6,011 bases of DNA from Nitrososphaerales archaeon TH526 (GCA_014523665.1 JAATVR010000039.1:1-6011); one strand, 5' to 3'. Positions 1-5,936 are shown, numbered from the stretch's first letter. Numbers and translations: made by a program. Notes: generated by a model from the sequence alone, not told the origin.

Positions 1-53
1 ATTTCCATAAATGCTGGTCAATTAATACTCCTCTTGTGTAAATATATCTGGTG

Positions 54-60
54 AAAGGAG
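54..60 (+). promoter_or_regulatory. Shine-Dalgarno site of the proteasome beta gene
   Basis: AAAGGAG lies 7 nt before the ATG at 68. It fixes that ATG as the start, which matters because it means the beta subunit carries no propeptide. Upstream in the same frame there is no ATG, GTG or TTG before a TAA at 23-25. TATA-like AT-rich stretches occur near 6-12 and 40-47, but neither is convincing enough to call as the promoter. Confidence 0.8.
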
Positions 61-67
61 AAAGAGA

Positions 68-652
68 ATGACCACAATAGTTGGTATCAGAACAAAAGAA
101 GGAGTCGTGCTCGGCTCTGATAGAAGAGCGAGTAAGGGGTTCTTTATAGGTTCGAAGATTACGCAAAAAATAACAAAAATAGATGATAATTTAGCAGTAG
201 CAATTGCTGGGCAGCTATCTGACGCGGATTACATGGTCAAGCTTGTCAAGGCCGAAAGAAATCTAATCGAGTTACGTAGAGGATTCCCCGTCACGGTAAA
301 AGAATCAGCTAGGCTAATTGCTAATCAGGCATACGCTGGGCTCAAGAACTATCAGCCATACTTTGTAGAATTACTGGTAGGTGGAGTGGATCAAGAAGGT
401 GGACACATATTTGTGGCAGATATGAGTGGAGCCATTACCAGCGAGGAATTCGCATCCTCAGGTTCAGGCTCTCCCATCGCATATGGGGTGCTTGAAAGCA
501 TATATCACAAAGACTTGACCAATGATCAGGCAAAGGAAATTGCCACTAAAGCCGTAGCCGCGGCAATGGAAAGAGATCCTGGTTCGGGAAACGGGATAGA
601 TGTGTTGACGATCCCAAACCTTTCCTTGGTAGTGAAGGAGCGGAGGAGATAA
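68..652 (+). CDS. psmB: 20S proteasome beta subunit, catalytically complete, without propeptide
   Basis: This is an archaeal 20S proteasome beta subunit (N-terminal threonine hydrolase family T1), 194 residues. It forms the inner heptameric rings that cut unfolded proteins. The sequence opens MTTIVGI, so removing Met exposes the catalytic Thr (residue 2, mature Thr1). The rest of the active site is present: Asp18 (mature Asp17) in SDRR, Lys34 (mature Lys33), the GSGSP loop with Ser133, and Asp170/Ser173 in RDPGSG (equivalent to Asp166/Ser169). Gly48 in AIAG matches conserved Gly47. Pocket positions 20, 31, 45 and 49 are Ala, Thr, Ile and Leu, which suggests preference for hydrophobic residues (inference). 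Known archaeal beta subunits such as that of Thermoplasma have a short propeptide removed by self-cleavage; here there is none, so a methionine aminopeptidase would do the maturation. The alpha gene follows after 5 nt, and its ribosome site overlaps the ERRR codons at the end of this gene. Confidence 0.95.
   Translation: MTTIVGIRTKEGVVLGSDRRASKGFFIGSKITQKITKIDDNLAVAIAGQLSDADYMVKLVKAERNLIELRRGFPVTVKESARLIANQAYAGLKNYQPYFVELLVGGVDQEGGHIFVADMSGAITSEEFASSGSGSPIAYGVLESIYHKDLTNDQAKEIATKAVAAAMERDPGSGNGIDVLTIPNLSLVVKERRR
642..648 (+). promoter_or_regulatory. Shine-Dalgarno site of the proteasome alpha gene
   Basis: GGAGGAG sits inside the last codons of the beta gene, 9 nt before the ATG at 658. It favours that ATG over the second in-frame ATG at 667. 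It also implies independent, strong translation of the alpha subunit from the shared mRNA. Confidence 0.75.
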
Positions 653-657
653 TAGAA

Positions 658-1335
658 ATGGCTGATATGGGCGGCTCTGGAATTGGTAACACAAGATATC
701 CTTACTACTATGGCCCAGAAGGAAGACTGCTATTAGTAGACAGTGCGCTAGAGGCAGTTGGTAAAGGTTCAACCACAATAGGAATCAAAACAGCAACTTT
801 TGCATTGATCTCTAGTCACATTAAGCCTACAAAGCCTTTGGTAGAACCAGCAGAGAAAATATTTGCAATAGATGGACATGTCGGTGCTACTGGTTCTGGA
901 TACATAGGAGACATACTTCAGTTAATCGATGAAATGAGAGTAGCAGCTCAGAAATACAGATTCACATACGATAGTCCAATAGATATAAAGTCACTCGCAC
1001 GGCAGCTAAGCTCCTACTTGCACGACTTTACAATCTACGCCGTTAGACCTCAGGCAGCATCGATAATTATCACGGGACTAGATCCGGCAGGAATTCAATT
1101 GTATCAAGTTGATCCTAGTGGTACATACTTTAGTGGATCTGGTTTTGCAATAGGGCAGTATTCAGACACAGCCATTGATACAATTCAGAAAGAATACACT
1201 GAAGATATAACTATTGCTCAAGCAGTTCAATTGAGCGATCGAGCTATAGAGAAGGCGTTAGGAGAAAAACCACTAGTGGAGAGAGGACTTATCACAGCTA
1301 AAGGTGGAACATTTGAGAAAATGGTAGGTAGCTAG
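658..1335 (+). CDS. psmA: Divergent 20S proteasome alpha subunit
   Basis: This is an archaeal-type proteasome alpha subunit, 225 residues, expected to form the outer heptameric gate ring that controls substrate entry and binds activator ATPases. Recognisable parts are the N-terminal GPEGRLLLVDSALEAV helix (residues 19-34, the proteasome alpha signature region), GSTTIGIK at 37-44, EPAEKIFAIDGHVG at 63-76, AVRPQAAS at 128-135 and DPSGTY at 152-157. Compared with Thermoplasma alpha, the YDR motif reads NTR (11-13), Tyr26 is Ser29 and only Pro17 (Pro20) remains of the gate-stabilising set. Lys67 in EKI matches Lys66, which contacts the C-terminal tails of activators such as PAN. The N-terminus is Gly-rich followed by YPYYY. 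There is a 2-residue gap before the EKI motif and VRPYG has become VRPQA. The gene is co-transcribed with beta and followed by an oligo-T tract. It is probably a paralogue beside a standard alpha gene elsewhere (inference). Confidence 0.9.
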   Translation: MADMGGSGIGNTRYPYYYGPEGRLLLVDSALEAVGKGSTTIGIKTATFALISSHIKPTKPLVEPAEKIFAIDGHVGATGSGYIGDILQLIDEMRVAAQKYRFTYDSPIDIKSLARQLSSYLHDFTIYAVRPQAASIIITGLDPAGIQLYQVDPSGTYFSGSGFAIGQYSDTAIDTIQKEYTEDITIAQAVQLSDRAIEKALGEKPLVERGLITAKGGTFEKMVGS

Positions 1336-1341
1336 TTAACC

Positions 1342-1354
1342 TTTTTTATTTTTT
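1342..1354 (+). terminator. Oligo-T terminator after the proteasome operon
   Basis: A T-run of six, one A and another six Ts begins 7 nt after the alpha stop codon, with no hairpin before it. Archaeal RNA polymerase ends transcription at such U-tracts. It lies in the 76-nt gap between two convergent genes. Confidence 0.6.
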
Positions 1355-1411
1355 CATCTCTATTTAATAGTGAATAATTGCAGAATTATTGACATTAATA
1401 ATAAAAGCATT

Positions 1412-1594
1412 CTAGCAATCATAGTCTTTTTTAGTTTTTCTCTGTTGTTTGGGACAATAACTGAAGGTTTTGAAATTCACTAAGTATAGCCATTTCTCCA
1501 TTGCTTTTGGGACATGACACCCATATTTGTAATGGAAGACAGGGATGCAAACACAGGTTCTACATCGTAGGCAAGATAGACCAGCGACTGGCAT
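1412..1594 (-). CDS. Cysteine-rich small protein, function unknown
   Basis: I do not recognise the family. The 60-residue product has seven cysteines and two histidines: C8-L-R-C11-R-T-C14-V-C16, then H21, C26-H27, C47 and a final C60. This density is far above chance for AT-rich DNA. The closely spaced CxxCxxCxC cluster followed by H and CH suggests a metal site, most simply zinc, or an Fe-S site (inference). The tail from residue 49 is strongly basic (KQQRKTKK), as in small nucleic-acid-binding proteins. The ATG at 1594 is the only usual start in frame downstream of the TATA-like box. No good Shine-Dalgarno site is visible. The gene converges on the proteasome operon. It could be a spurious frame, but composition argues for a real gene. 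Confidence 0.55.
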   Translation of the reverse strand: MPVAGLSCLRCRTCVCIPVFHYKYGCHVPKAMEKWLYLVNFKTFSYCPKQQRKTKKDYDC

Positions 1595-1638
1595 GATTGT
1601 CTTACCAAACAGCGGAAAAAGACAGGTGACAGAAAATA

Positions 1639-1646
1639 GATATAAA
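1639..1646 (-). promoter_or_regulatory. TATA-like box for the cysteine-rich small gene
   Basis: On the minus strand the site reads TTTATATC, centred about 48 nt before the ATG at 1594. With the usual archaeal spacing of about 26 nt this puts the transcript start near 1616 and gives a leader of roughly 20 nt. An 11-bp palindrome, AGTACTGTACT (1668-1678), lies about 30 bp upstream and could be an operator, but it is short. Confidence 0.35.
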
Positions 1647-1874
1647 AAAATGATTCTTAAGATTAGCAGTACTGTACTATTTGTTTATTGGCAATTATAT
1701 TAATAACTGATTTCTACCCTTTACTCTCATAGAATAAAAATATATAACCTGATTATTGAACTTAGTTCTCTAAACATAGTTGTTACTTCTGAAAGGCAGT
1801 TTAACTTGTCTCCGATCTTGTTGAATATTTAATTCTCAAACTATAATGCGATTGGTAACCATTCGAGTAGGCTG

Positions 1875-1913
1875 AAGTCAACTATAAATGCCTGTATGAC
1901 TGCTTATAAGTCA
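1875..1913 (+). promoter_or_regulatory. Probable promoter/operator of the ABC ATPase operon
   Basis: Two TATA-like boxes, CTATAAAT (1882-1889) and CTTATAAG (1903-1910), lie about 110 and 90 nt before the ATPase ATG. They are interleaved with three copies of one half-site: AAGTCA (1875-1880), TGACT (1897-1901) and AAGTCA (1908-1913). The last two face each other and enclose the second TATA box, a layout fit for a repressor that blocks TBP. The repeats are visible in the sequence; the regulatory role is inference. Confidence 0.35.
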
Positions 1914-1995
1914 TCCTCGAAATTGGATAAAGAGGGAAAGATATCTATTGGAGATAACCAAGAGACAAGATTAACATTTAACAGGGCTATTAGCT

Positions 1996-2760
1996 ATGCA
2001 TGACAATGTTGTAAGATATAATCAAAAGGCAGAATCTAACGATAAGAATGAAGTTGATGATCTTTCATTGCCTATTGCATTAAGAATGGAAAATGTTTCA
2101 AAGATCTTTAAATCTCCGGCAGGAGAATTGATTGCTCTTAGGGACATTAGTTTTGCAGTTAGAAAAGGTGAATTTATCTCAATTGTAGGCCCTTCTGGGA
2201 GTGGTAAGTCAACGTTACTAAACATTATCGGTGCGTTGGATCGACCCTCCAGTGGAAGAGTTTTCATCGATAATGTAGATATTTTTTCCCTAAAAGATAG
2301 TCAGATTGCTCAAATGCGAAATTCTCTAATAGGTTACATATTTCAGTCCTTTAATTTAATTAACAGAACATCGGTTCAGAAGAATGTTGAGATTCCAGCT
2401 ATTATCTCTGGGATGACTAGTGAAGAGAGACACAGACGCTCACTAAAACTGCTACGAATATTAGGTATCGAAGATAAAGCATGGCTTAAGCCAGTAAATT
2501 TAAGTGGAGGACAACAACAACGGGTTGCCATAGCTAGATCCCTCATGAATAATCCTGCCATAATTCTTGCTGATGAACCAACTGGAAATTTAGATACAAA
2601 GACAGGAGGGGAGGTTTTTGATCTATTGAGAATGCTTGCTAAGAAGTTCAAAAGAACTATTGTATTTGTGACACACAATTCAGACCTTGCATCTAGGACA
2701 GATAGAACCATTTTCATCCGGGATGGGGCCGTTGAAAAAGAGATAATAAATAGAATATGA
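1996..2760 (+). CDS. ABC transporter ATPase, MacB/LolD/FtsE type
   Basis: This is a 254-residue nucleotide-binding subunit of an ABC system. All ATPase motifs are intact: Walker A GPSGSGKST (65-73), Q-loop Gln117 in FQSFNL, signature LSGGQQQRVAIAR (169-181), Walker B IILADEP with catalytic Glu194, D-loop TGNLD (196-200) and H-loop His227 in VTHNSDLA. The Q-loop context (YIFQSFNLI), TGNLD and the closing IRDGAVEKE are typical of the MacB/LolD/FtsE branch, which drives mechanotransmission or extrusion through FtsX-like permeases rather than nutrient import. The first 30 residues are hydrophilic and outside the domain; a start at ATG 2086 (Met31) would match the usual family length, and neither start has a strong ribosome site. 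The stop overlaps the next gene by ATGA, so translation is probably coupled. No permease gene is visible beside it. Confidence 0.9.
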   Translation: MHDNVVRYNQKAESNDKNEVDDLSLPIALRMENVSKIFKSPAGELIALRDISFAVRKGEFISIVGPSGSGKSTLLNIIGALDRPSSGRVFIDNVDIFSLKDSQIAQMRNSLIGYIFQSFNLINRTSVQKNVEIPAIISGMTSEERHRRSLKLLRILGIEDKAWLKPVNLSGGQQQRVAIARSLMNNPAIILADEPTGNLDTKTGGEVFDLLRMLAKKFKRTIVFVTHNSDLASRTDRTIFIRDGAVEKEIINRI

Positions 2761-4934
2761 TGCAACAAGGAAGAGATAATGTAAGGAAGAATCATAGCAA
2801 AGTTCATTGTTCCTTTTTCGAAGGATGTACGTTGGAGCCGATACGAAGAGGAGACTTACCGAAGTGGTGGTTTAGAAACATTGCGACATCAAAGCAAAGC
2901 CGAAAAAACTTAAGTCCTCTTCCCTGCTTAGTGTTTTGCCCCCTATTAATATCTGTGATCGCATATTTGGTACTATTTACAACGCTTGGTGTGAATGTAT
3001 TTGCTCAATCGTCTAATTCATCTCCTACTCCCACTACTATTCCTATCTCTGTTCAGACCGATAGAGTTCCTTCTTTTCTTGAGGCATATTGGACAGAAGA
3101 TTCTATTTCTACCTCTACTTCAACTACAAACAACTCCAAGAAAGAAATTGGCCCTGGAGAAGGAACCTCTACACTTGCGATAGTATTCGTAAATAGAGGA
3201 AGAACTGATATTACAGGGGTAACAGGATACCTAACCCTTCCCCCCGGATTTAGAGCGATTGAAGGTGAGAATAATGTCACCTCTCCAAATGTTGCAGTTG
3301 CTAGTTATGATTCTATCATTAAGGCTGGTGACACCTTTACTATGTATTTCACGATGGAAGTTCTTCCACAAGCCAAGGTGGGGCCATACACGGGTGACTT
3401 AACATTATCATATTCGAAGATTCTTGAGATTGGACAAATCTCAGCCAAAATGATGATCCCATTTAGATTGACCGGTAAGGTAATTTTAGATACTACATTA
3501 CTAAATCAAAATCTAACAGCCGGTTATCCAAACCCATTACAAATTCTTGTAACAAATCATGGAACGGCAAACGCAACGGGAGCAATAGTTACTGTGGTAG
3601 GGGTTTCTGGTGGAACTACTGCCGCAAACAGCACTTCCAATGGCAGTTCGGTAAATGGTTCTACTACTACAACGGTCGATTCAGAATCTTTTAACATCGG
3701 AAATATTCAGGCCGGTAGCTCTGTCTTAATCACTCCAATTATTTATCCCGAGTATTCTTCGGGAGGAACTATACAGACTTTAGATCTGGAAATAGCATAC
3801 AACAATGCGTATGGCATCCGTACTGATTCCGATTATTCGAAGGGAATGATCGTAGCGCCGAATCCGCCAGAGTCAGTGCTTAGCATAAATCCAGAGATAA
3901 TTTCAACTACGTCCAATAGTCGGGATTATGCTGCCAATGATAACAAAAGTAATGTAAATGGATCTGAAGATGAAATCAACGAAAACCCTATAAAACTTAC
4001 GGCAGGTAGGTTAGAAAACCTACGTTTTAGCATAACCAACAATGGAAGCTTACCACTTACAGATGTCGTTTTTTCCCTTTCTTCAGGGACTAATTCTGTT
4101 AAGATATTAGGGGACTCGAGATGGAGGGTAGATTATATGGCTCCTCAATCAAATTTCCCAATGTCTACGACCGTTTATGCCGCCGAGGACGTAATTAATA
4201 ACCCTACGGAATTTGAAGTAAACGCTGAATATATAGAAAGGGGACAGTCCAAAACAGACACTCTAAACATAGGCGCTTACGTTGATGGCCAAATACGAAT
4301 TAGGACATACGATCTTGACATCAATTACGTAGGCGGTGCTCCAAATCTAGTCGGTAATTTATTGAATGAAGGAAATACAGTCGCACTGTTTACTACGATA
4401 GAATTAGTCAATCCTGCAGCCAATGCAGAATCATCGCAGGGCAATTTGAACAAATCTTTGGTTACTGGTCCATCCCAACAACAATATCTAGGAGATCTCT
4501 CAGAGAACTCTCCACTTCCATTTAGTATTCCTCTTAGCATTGACAGTGATCTACCTGCAAGTGATTACCCTGTAAGCCTAAACGTCACTTATAGTGATAA
4601 TCTTAGAATGGTTCATGAATTACTATTAAATGATACAGTAGTATATGAAGGACAACCCTCGACATCTAGTAGCAATGACGGGAATAATGGCGCGTTTACT
4701 TTTGTGAATGGATTTTCGGGCATCTTTCCAATAGTGATCATTATCATCATCGTAATTATTGTCGGATTGCTTTTGATCAGACGGAGAAACAAGAGGAAGA
4801 GAGGAGAAATAAAATTAGATACTAAAATCACATCTGCTTCCAGGCCTTCTGATTCCACTACGGTCAGAGAGGTTACCGATCAGGACTCGGATTTTTTCCT
4901 TGACGATGAATCATCAAGTAGGAATAAGACTTGA
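2757..4934 (+). CDS. Membrane-anchored COG1361-like surface protein with Ig-like repeats
   Basis: The 725-residue product has a charged 50-residue N-terminus, a hydrophobic segment (about 54-82) ending VFAQS that looks like a signal peptide or anchor, a long extracellular part, and a C-terminal transmembrane helix (about 655-675, mostly Ile/Val/Leu) followed by RRRNKRKR and an acidic cytoplasmic tail. The outer part repeats a beta-sandwich pattern with an N-x-G turn: VNRGRTDITG (145-154), VTNHGTANATG (265-275), ITNNGSLPLTD (426-436) and LLNEGNTVAL (535-544). This is typical of NEW3/CARDB-like domains in archaeal COG1361 S-layer-like proteins. Fourteen N-x-S/T sites fall in the outer part, fitting N-glycosylation, with Ser/Thr/Asn-rich linkers at 85-128 and 286-306. 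It overlaps the ATPase gene by 4 nt and is probably its envelope partner. The start is uncertain because the pre-signal region is unusually long, but there is no other ATG before the signal segment apart from the adjacent Met2. Confidence 0.8.
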   Translation: MMQQGRDNVRKNHSKVHCSFFEGCTLEPIRRGDLPKWWFRNIATSKQSRKNLSPLPCLVFCPLLISVIAYLVLFTTLGVNVFAQSSNSSPTPTTIPISVQTDRVPSFLEAYWTEDSISTSTSTTNNSKKEIGPGEGTSTLAIVFVNRGRTDITGVTGYLTLPPGFRAIEGENNVTSPNVAVASYDSIIKAGDTFTMYFTMEVLPQAKVGPYTGDLTLSYSKILEIGQISAKMMIPFRLTGKVILDTTLLNQNLTAGYPNPLQILVTNHGTANATGAIVTVVGVSGGTTAANSTSNGSSVNGSTTTTVDSESFNIGNIQAGSSVLITPIIYPEYSSGGTIQTLDLEIAYNNAYGIRTDSDYSKGMIVAPNPPESVLSINPEIISTTSNSRDYAANDNKSNVNGSEDEINENPIKLTAGRLENLRFSITNNGSLPLTDVVFSLSSGTNSVKILGDSRWRVDYMAPQSNFPMSTTVYAAEDVINNPTEFEVNAEYIERGQSKTDTLNIGAYVDGQIRIRTYDLDINYVGGAPNLVGNLLNEGNTVALFTTIELVNPAANAESSQGNLNKSLVTGPSQQQYLGDLSENSPLPFSIPLSIDSDLPASDYPVSLNVTYSDNLRMVHELLLNDTVVYEGQPSTSSSNDGNNGAFTFVNGFSGIFPIVIIIIIVIIVGLLLIRRRNKRKRGEIKLDTKITSASRPSDSTTVREVTDQDSDFFLDDESSSRNKT

Positions 4935-5277
4935 TAGGTTAAACTATGGCAAGCATAGAATTAAGAAAGATTCTCCATTAGCATTGCCTCGAATTTGCAT
5001 TGGTACTAAACCCGGATTTGGCGGGGACATCTCTGAAATGAGCAATGATTGATTGGTAATTGTGACATAGATGTGGCCGAATGACTTTCAAAATAGGCAA
5101 TATTACGTCAAATGAGTAATAACACAAACTAAGAGACTTCTTGAAGAGAAGGAGGAAGTTGATAATGAGAATACAATAAACTACAAAAATAAATGCTGAT
5201 CTTGCTAGCACTATCAGCCAAATAAAGGATGATATTTTTTGCTAGTTCCTGAATGATCAGTTCACGACATTATGCTA
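4935..5277. other. Intergenic region, possibly with a decayed reading frame
   Basis: There is no convincing gene in these 343 nt between two convergent units. On the plus strand one frame runs from an ATG at 4906 (inside the preceding gene) for 48 codons to TGA 5050-5052. The same frame continues past TAG 5068-5070 and TGA 5113-5115 to TGA 5197-5199. It includes a helical, coiled-coil-like piece, TKRLLEEKEEVDNEN, at 5128-5172. After a possible frame slip near 5186-5194 another frame reads ADLASTISQIKDDIF up to TAG at 5243. This could be a pseudogene or chance. Confidence 0.2.
5235..5240 (+). terminator. Possible T-tract terminator
   Basis: A run of six Ts is the longest on the plus strand downstream of the surface-protein gene, about 300 nt after its stop. 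It may end that transcript before it meets the opposing gene. This is weak evidence. Confidence 0.2.
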
Positions 5278-5703
5278 TCATCTGCCGCGAACTTGATATA
5301 TGATAGTTCCAACTATCGTAAATCCACCTACAATTGCTGCTACAAATACGTTTCCGAGAATCTGTGCTTGTTGGCCGTTATCATTGCCTATGACCGCAAC
5401 AAAAATCGCAGTGACTAATACAATAAAGCCGACTAGCAGAAATAAACTTATGATTATTTTTGTGACGTTGTTGGATATTCTCTCAGGTTCAGAATATTCA
5501 TTTAATTCTCGACTAGAACCTGGGCTAACCTTGGTCATAATTCTATCTTTAAAAGAAGATTTTTTTGATGGGTCAACTGCTTGAGCTCGCTCCTCGTTTT
5601 CATCCTTGCTATTGTAGCTAATATTAGCAGCATTGTTCGTTCGTGCGTCATCGCTAGTATTTTTATTGTCTTGATTGACATACTTGTCGTTAGGATTAGA
5701 CAT
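5278..5703 (-). CDS. Small membrane protein with disordered N-terminus and two-helix hairpin
   Basis: I do not recognise a named family. The 141-residue product has a hydrophilic, low-complexity N-terminal half rich in Asn, Asp, Glu, Lys and Ser (residues 1-78, probably disordered). Two transmembrane helices follow at about 82-106 and 116-137, joined by a short polar loop (GNDNGQQAQ). The protein ends QVRGR. By the positive-inside rule both ends should be cytoplasmic and only the loop exposed. Helix 2 is rich in Gly/Ala/Ile/Val (VAAIVGGFTIVG), which suggests helix packing or oligomerisation (inference). No Shine-Dalgarno site precedes the ATG, but a TATA box is placed for a leaderless mRNA. 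The tail could interact with soluble partners, but no function can be assigned. Confidence 0.75.
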   Translation of the reverse strand: MSNPNDKYVNQDNKNTSDDARTNNAANISYNSKDENEERAQAVDPSKKSSFKDRIMTKVSPGSSRELNEYSEPERISNNVTKIIISLFLLVGFIVLVTAIFVAVIGNDNGQQAQILGNVFVAAIVGGFTIVGTIIYQVRGR

Positions 5704-5727
5704 TCAATAATACAATATTGCTGAGGA

Positions 5728-5735
5728 GTATAAAG
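5728..5735 (-). promoter_or_regulatory. TATA box for leaderless transcription of the membrane-protein gene
   Basis: On the minus strand the site reads CTTTATAC, centred 28-29 nt upstream of the ATG at 5703, after an A-rich stretch that could serve as the BRE. The usual archaeal TATA-to-start distance puts the transcript start at or within a few bases of the ATG, in agreement with the missing ribosome-binding site. Confidence 0.5.
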
Positions 5736-5780
5736 ATATTTTTATCGGAGTTACTGAAGCTTTTTCGTAAAAGTAAGAAT

Positions 5781-5936
5781 CTATGAAGGAGTTTCGATGT
5801 TTTTGCCAGCACGCCTGCCGATTGTGTATAACTGTTCAGTTAGAAATCCTTCATAAGACCACTGTGGTAGTCTGTAGAGCTCAGCTATGATTTCAAAATG
5901 ATATAGACCATCAGGAGTGTTCACTCTTCGAGTCAT
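5781..5936 (-). CDS. Small protein of 51 residues, function unknown
   Basis: The frame encodes a compact, protein-like sequence: MTRRVNTPDG, an amphipathic helical part around FEIIAELYRL, then QWSYEGFLTEQL and a basic end, IGRRAGKNIETPS. It is rich in aromatic residues (Trp, Phe, Tyr) and has balanced composition, unlike random AT-rich translation. The helix-turn-helix-like spacing (FEIIAELYRL, then FLTEQLYTIGRRAGKN) and its charge could suit a nucleic-acid or protein binder, but this is inference and no family is recognised. The frame is closed by TAA 5952-5954 upstream, so ATG 5936 is the first start; GTG 5924 is an alternative. No Shine-Dalgarno site is seen. A TATA-like ATATAAT on the minus strand near 5951-5957 is too close for the ATG but would suit the GTG. 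The gene ends 77 nt before the start of the membrane-protein gene on the same strand. Confidence 0.5.
   Translation of the reverse strand: MTRRVNTPDGLYHFEIIAELYRLPQWSYEGFLTEQLYTIGRRAGKNIETPS

Larger units (their letters stand above)
1595..1995. other. Non-coding divergent promoter region
   Basis: About 400 nt separate the minus-strand cysteine-rich gene from the plus-strand ABC ATPase. I find no tRNA-like fold, no sizeable reading frame and no insertion-sequence ends. It holds TATA-like elements for both flanking genes and the AGTCA repeat cluster described separately. The frame of the ATPase is closed by TAA at 1972-1974, with no ATG, GTG or TTG between that and 1996. Confidence 0.6.

Noticed and set aside
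464..778. Minus-strand open frame of 104 codons across the beta-alpha junction
   Set aside because: It lies antisense to two strongly supported proteasome genes, and its translation has no recognisable domain.
1595..1995. Search for a tRNA, small structured RNA, CRISPR or insertion-sequence ends
   Set aside because: No cloverleaf-compatible arms, no regularly spaced repeats and no terminal inverted repeats with target duplications were seen.
2376..2807. Minus-strand open frame of 143 codons antisense to the ABC ATPase
   Set aside because: It is a shadow of the ATPase, whose Walker, signature and H-loop motifs are all on the plus strand.
5151..5179. Good ribosome-site-like GGAGGA before an ATG at 5165
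   Set aside because: The frame ends after four codons (MRIQ). The purine-rich stretch is better explained by chance or by decayed coding sequence.
4978..5211. Minus-strand frame of 77 codons with a hydrophobic start
   Set aside because: Its hydrophobicity reflects the T-rich complement of an A/G-rich stretch. It lacks a ribosome site and has no recognisable family; the opposite strand looks at least as protein-like.
5300..5584. Plus-strand frame of 94 codons
   Set aside because: It is antisense to the membrane-protein gene, which has a well-placed TATA box and a clear two-helix topology.
5782..5855. 9-bp inverted repeat TATGAAGGA / TCCTTCATA spanning the 3' end of the 51-residue gene
   Set aside because: At this length and spacing one such pair is expected by chance in a window of this size, and no U-tract follows to make it a terminator.
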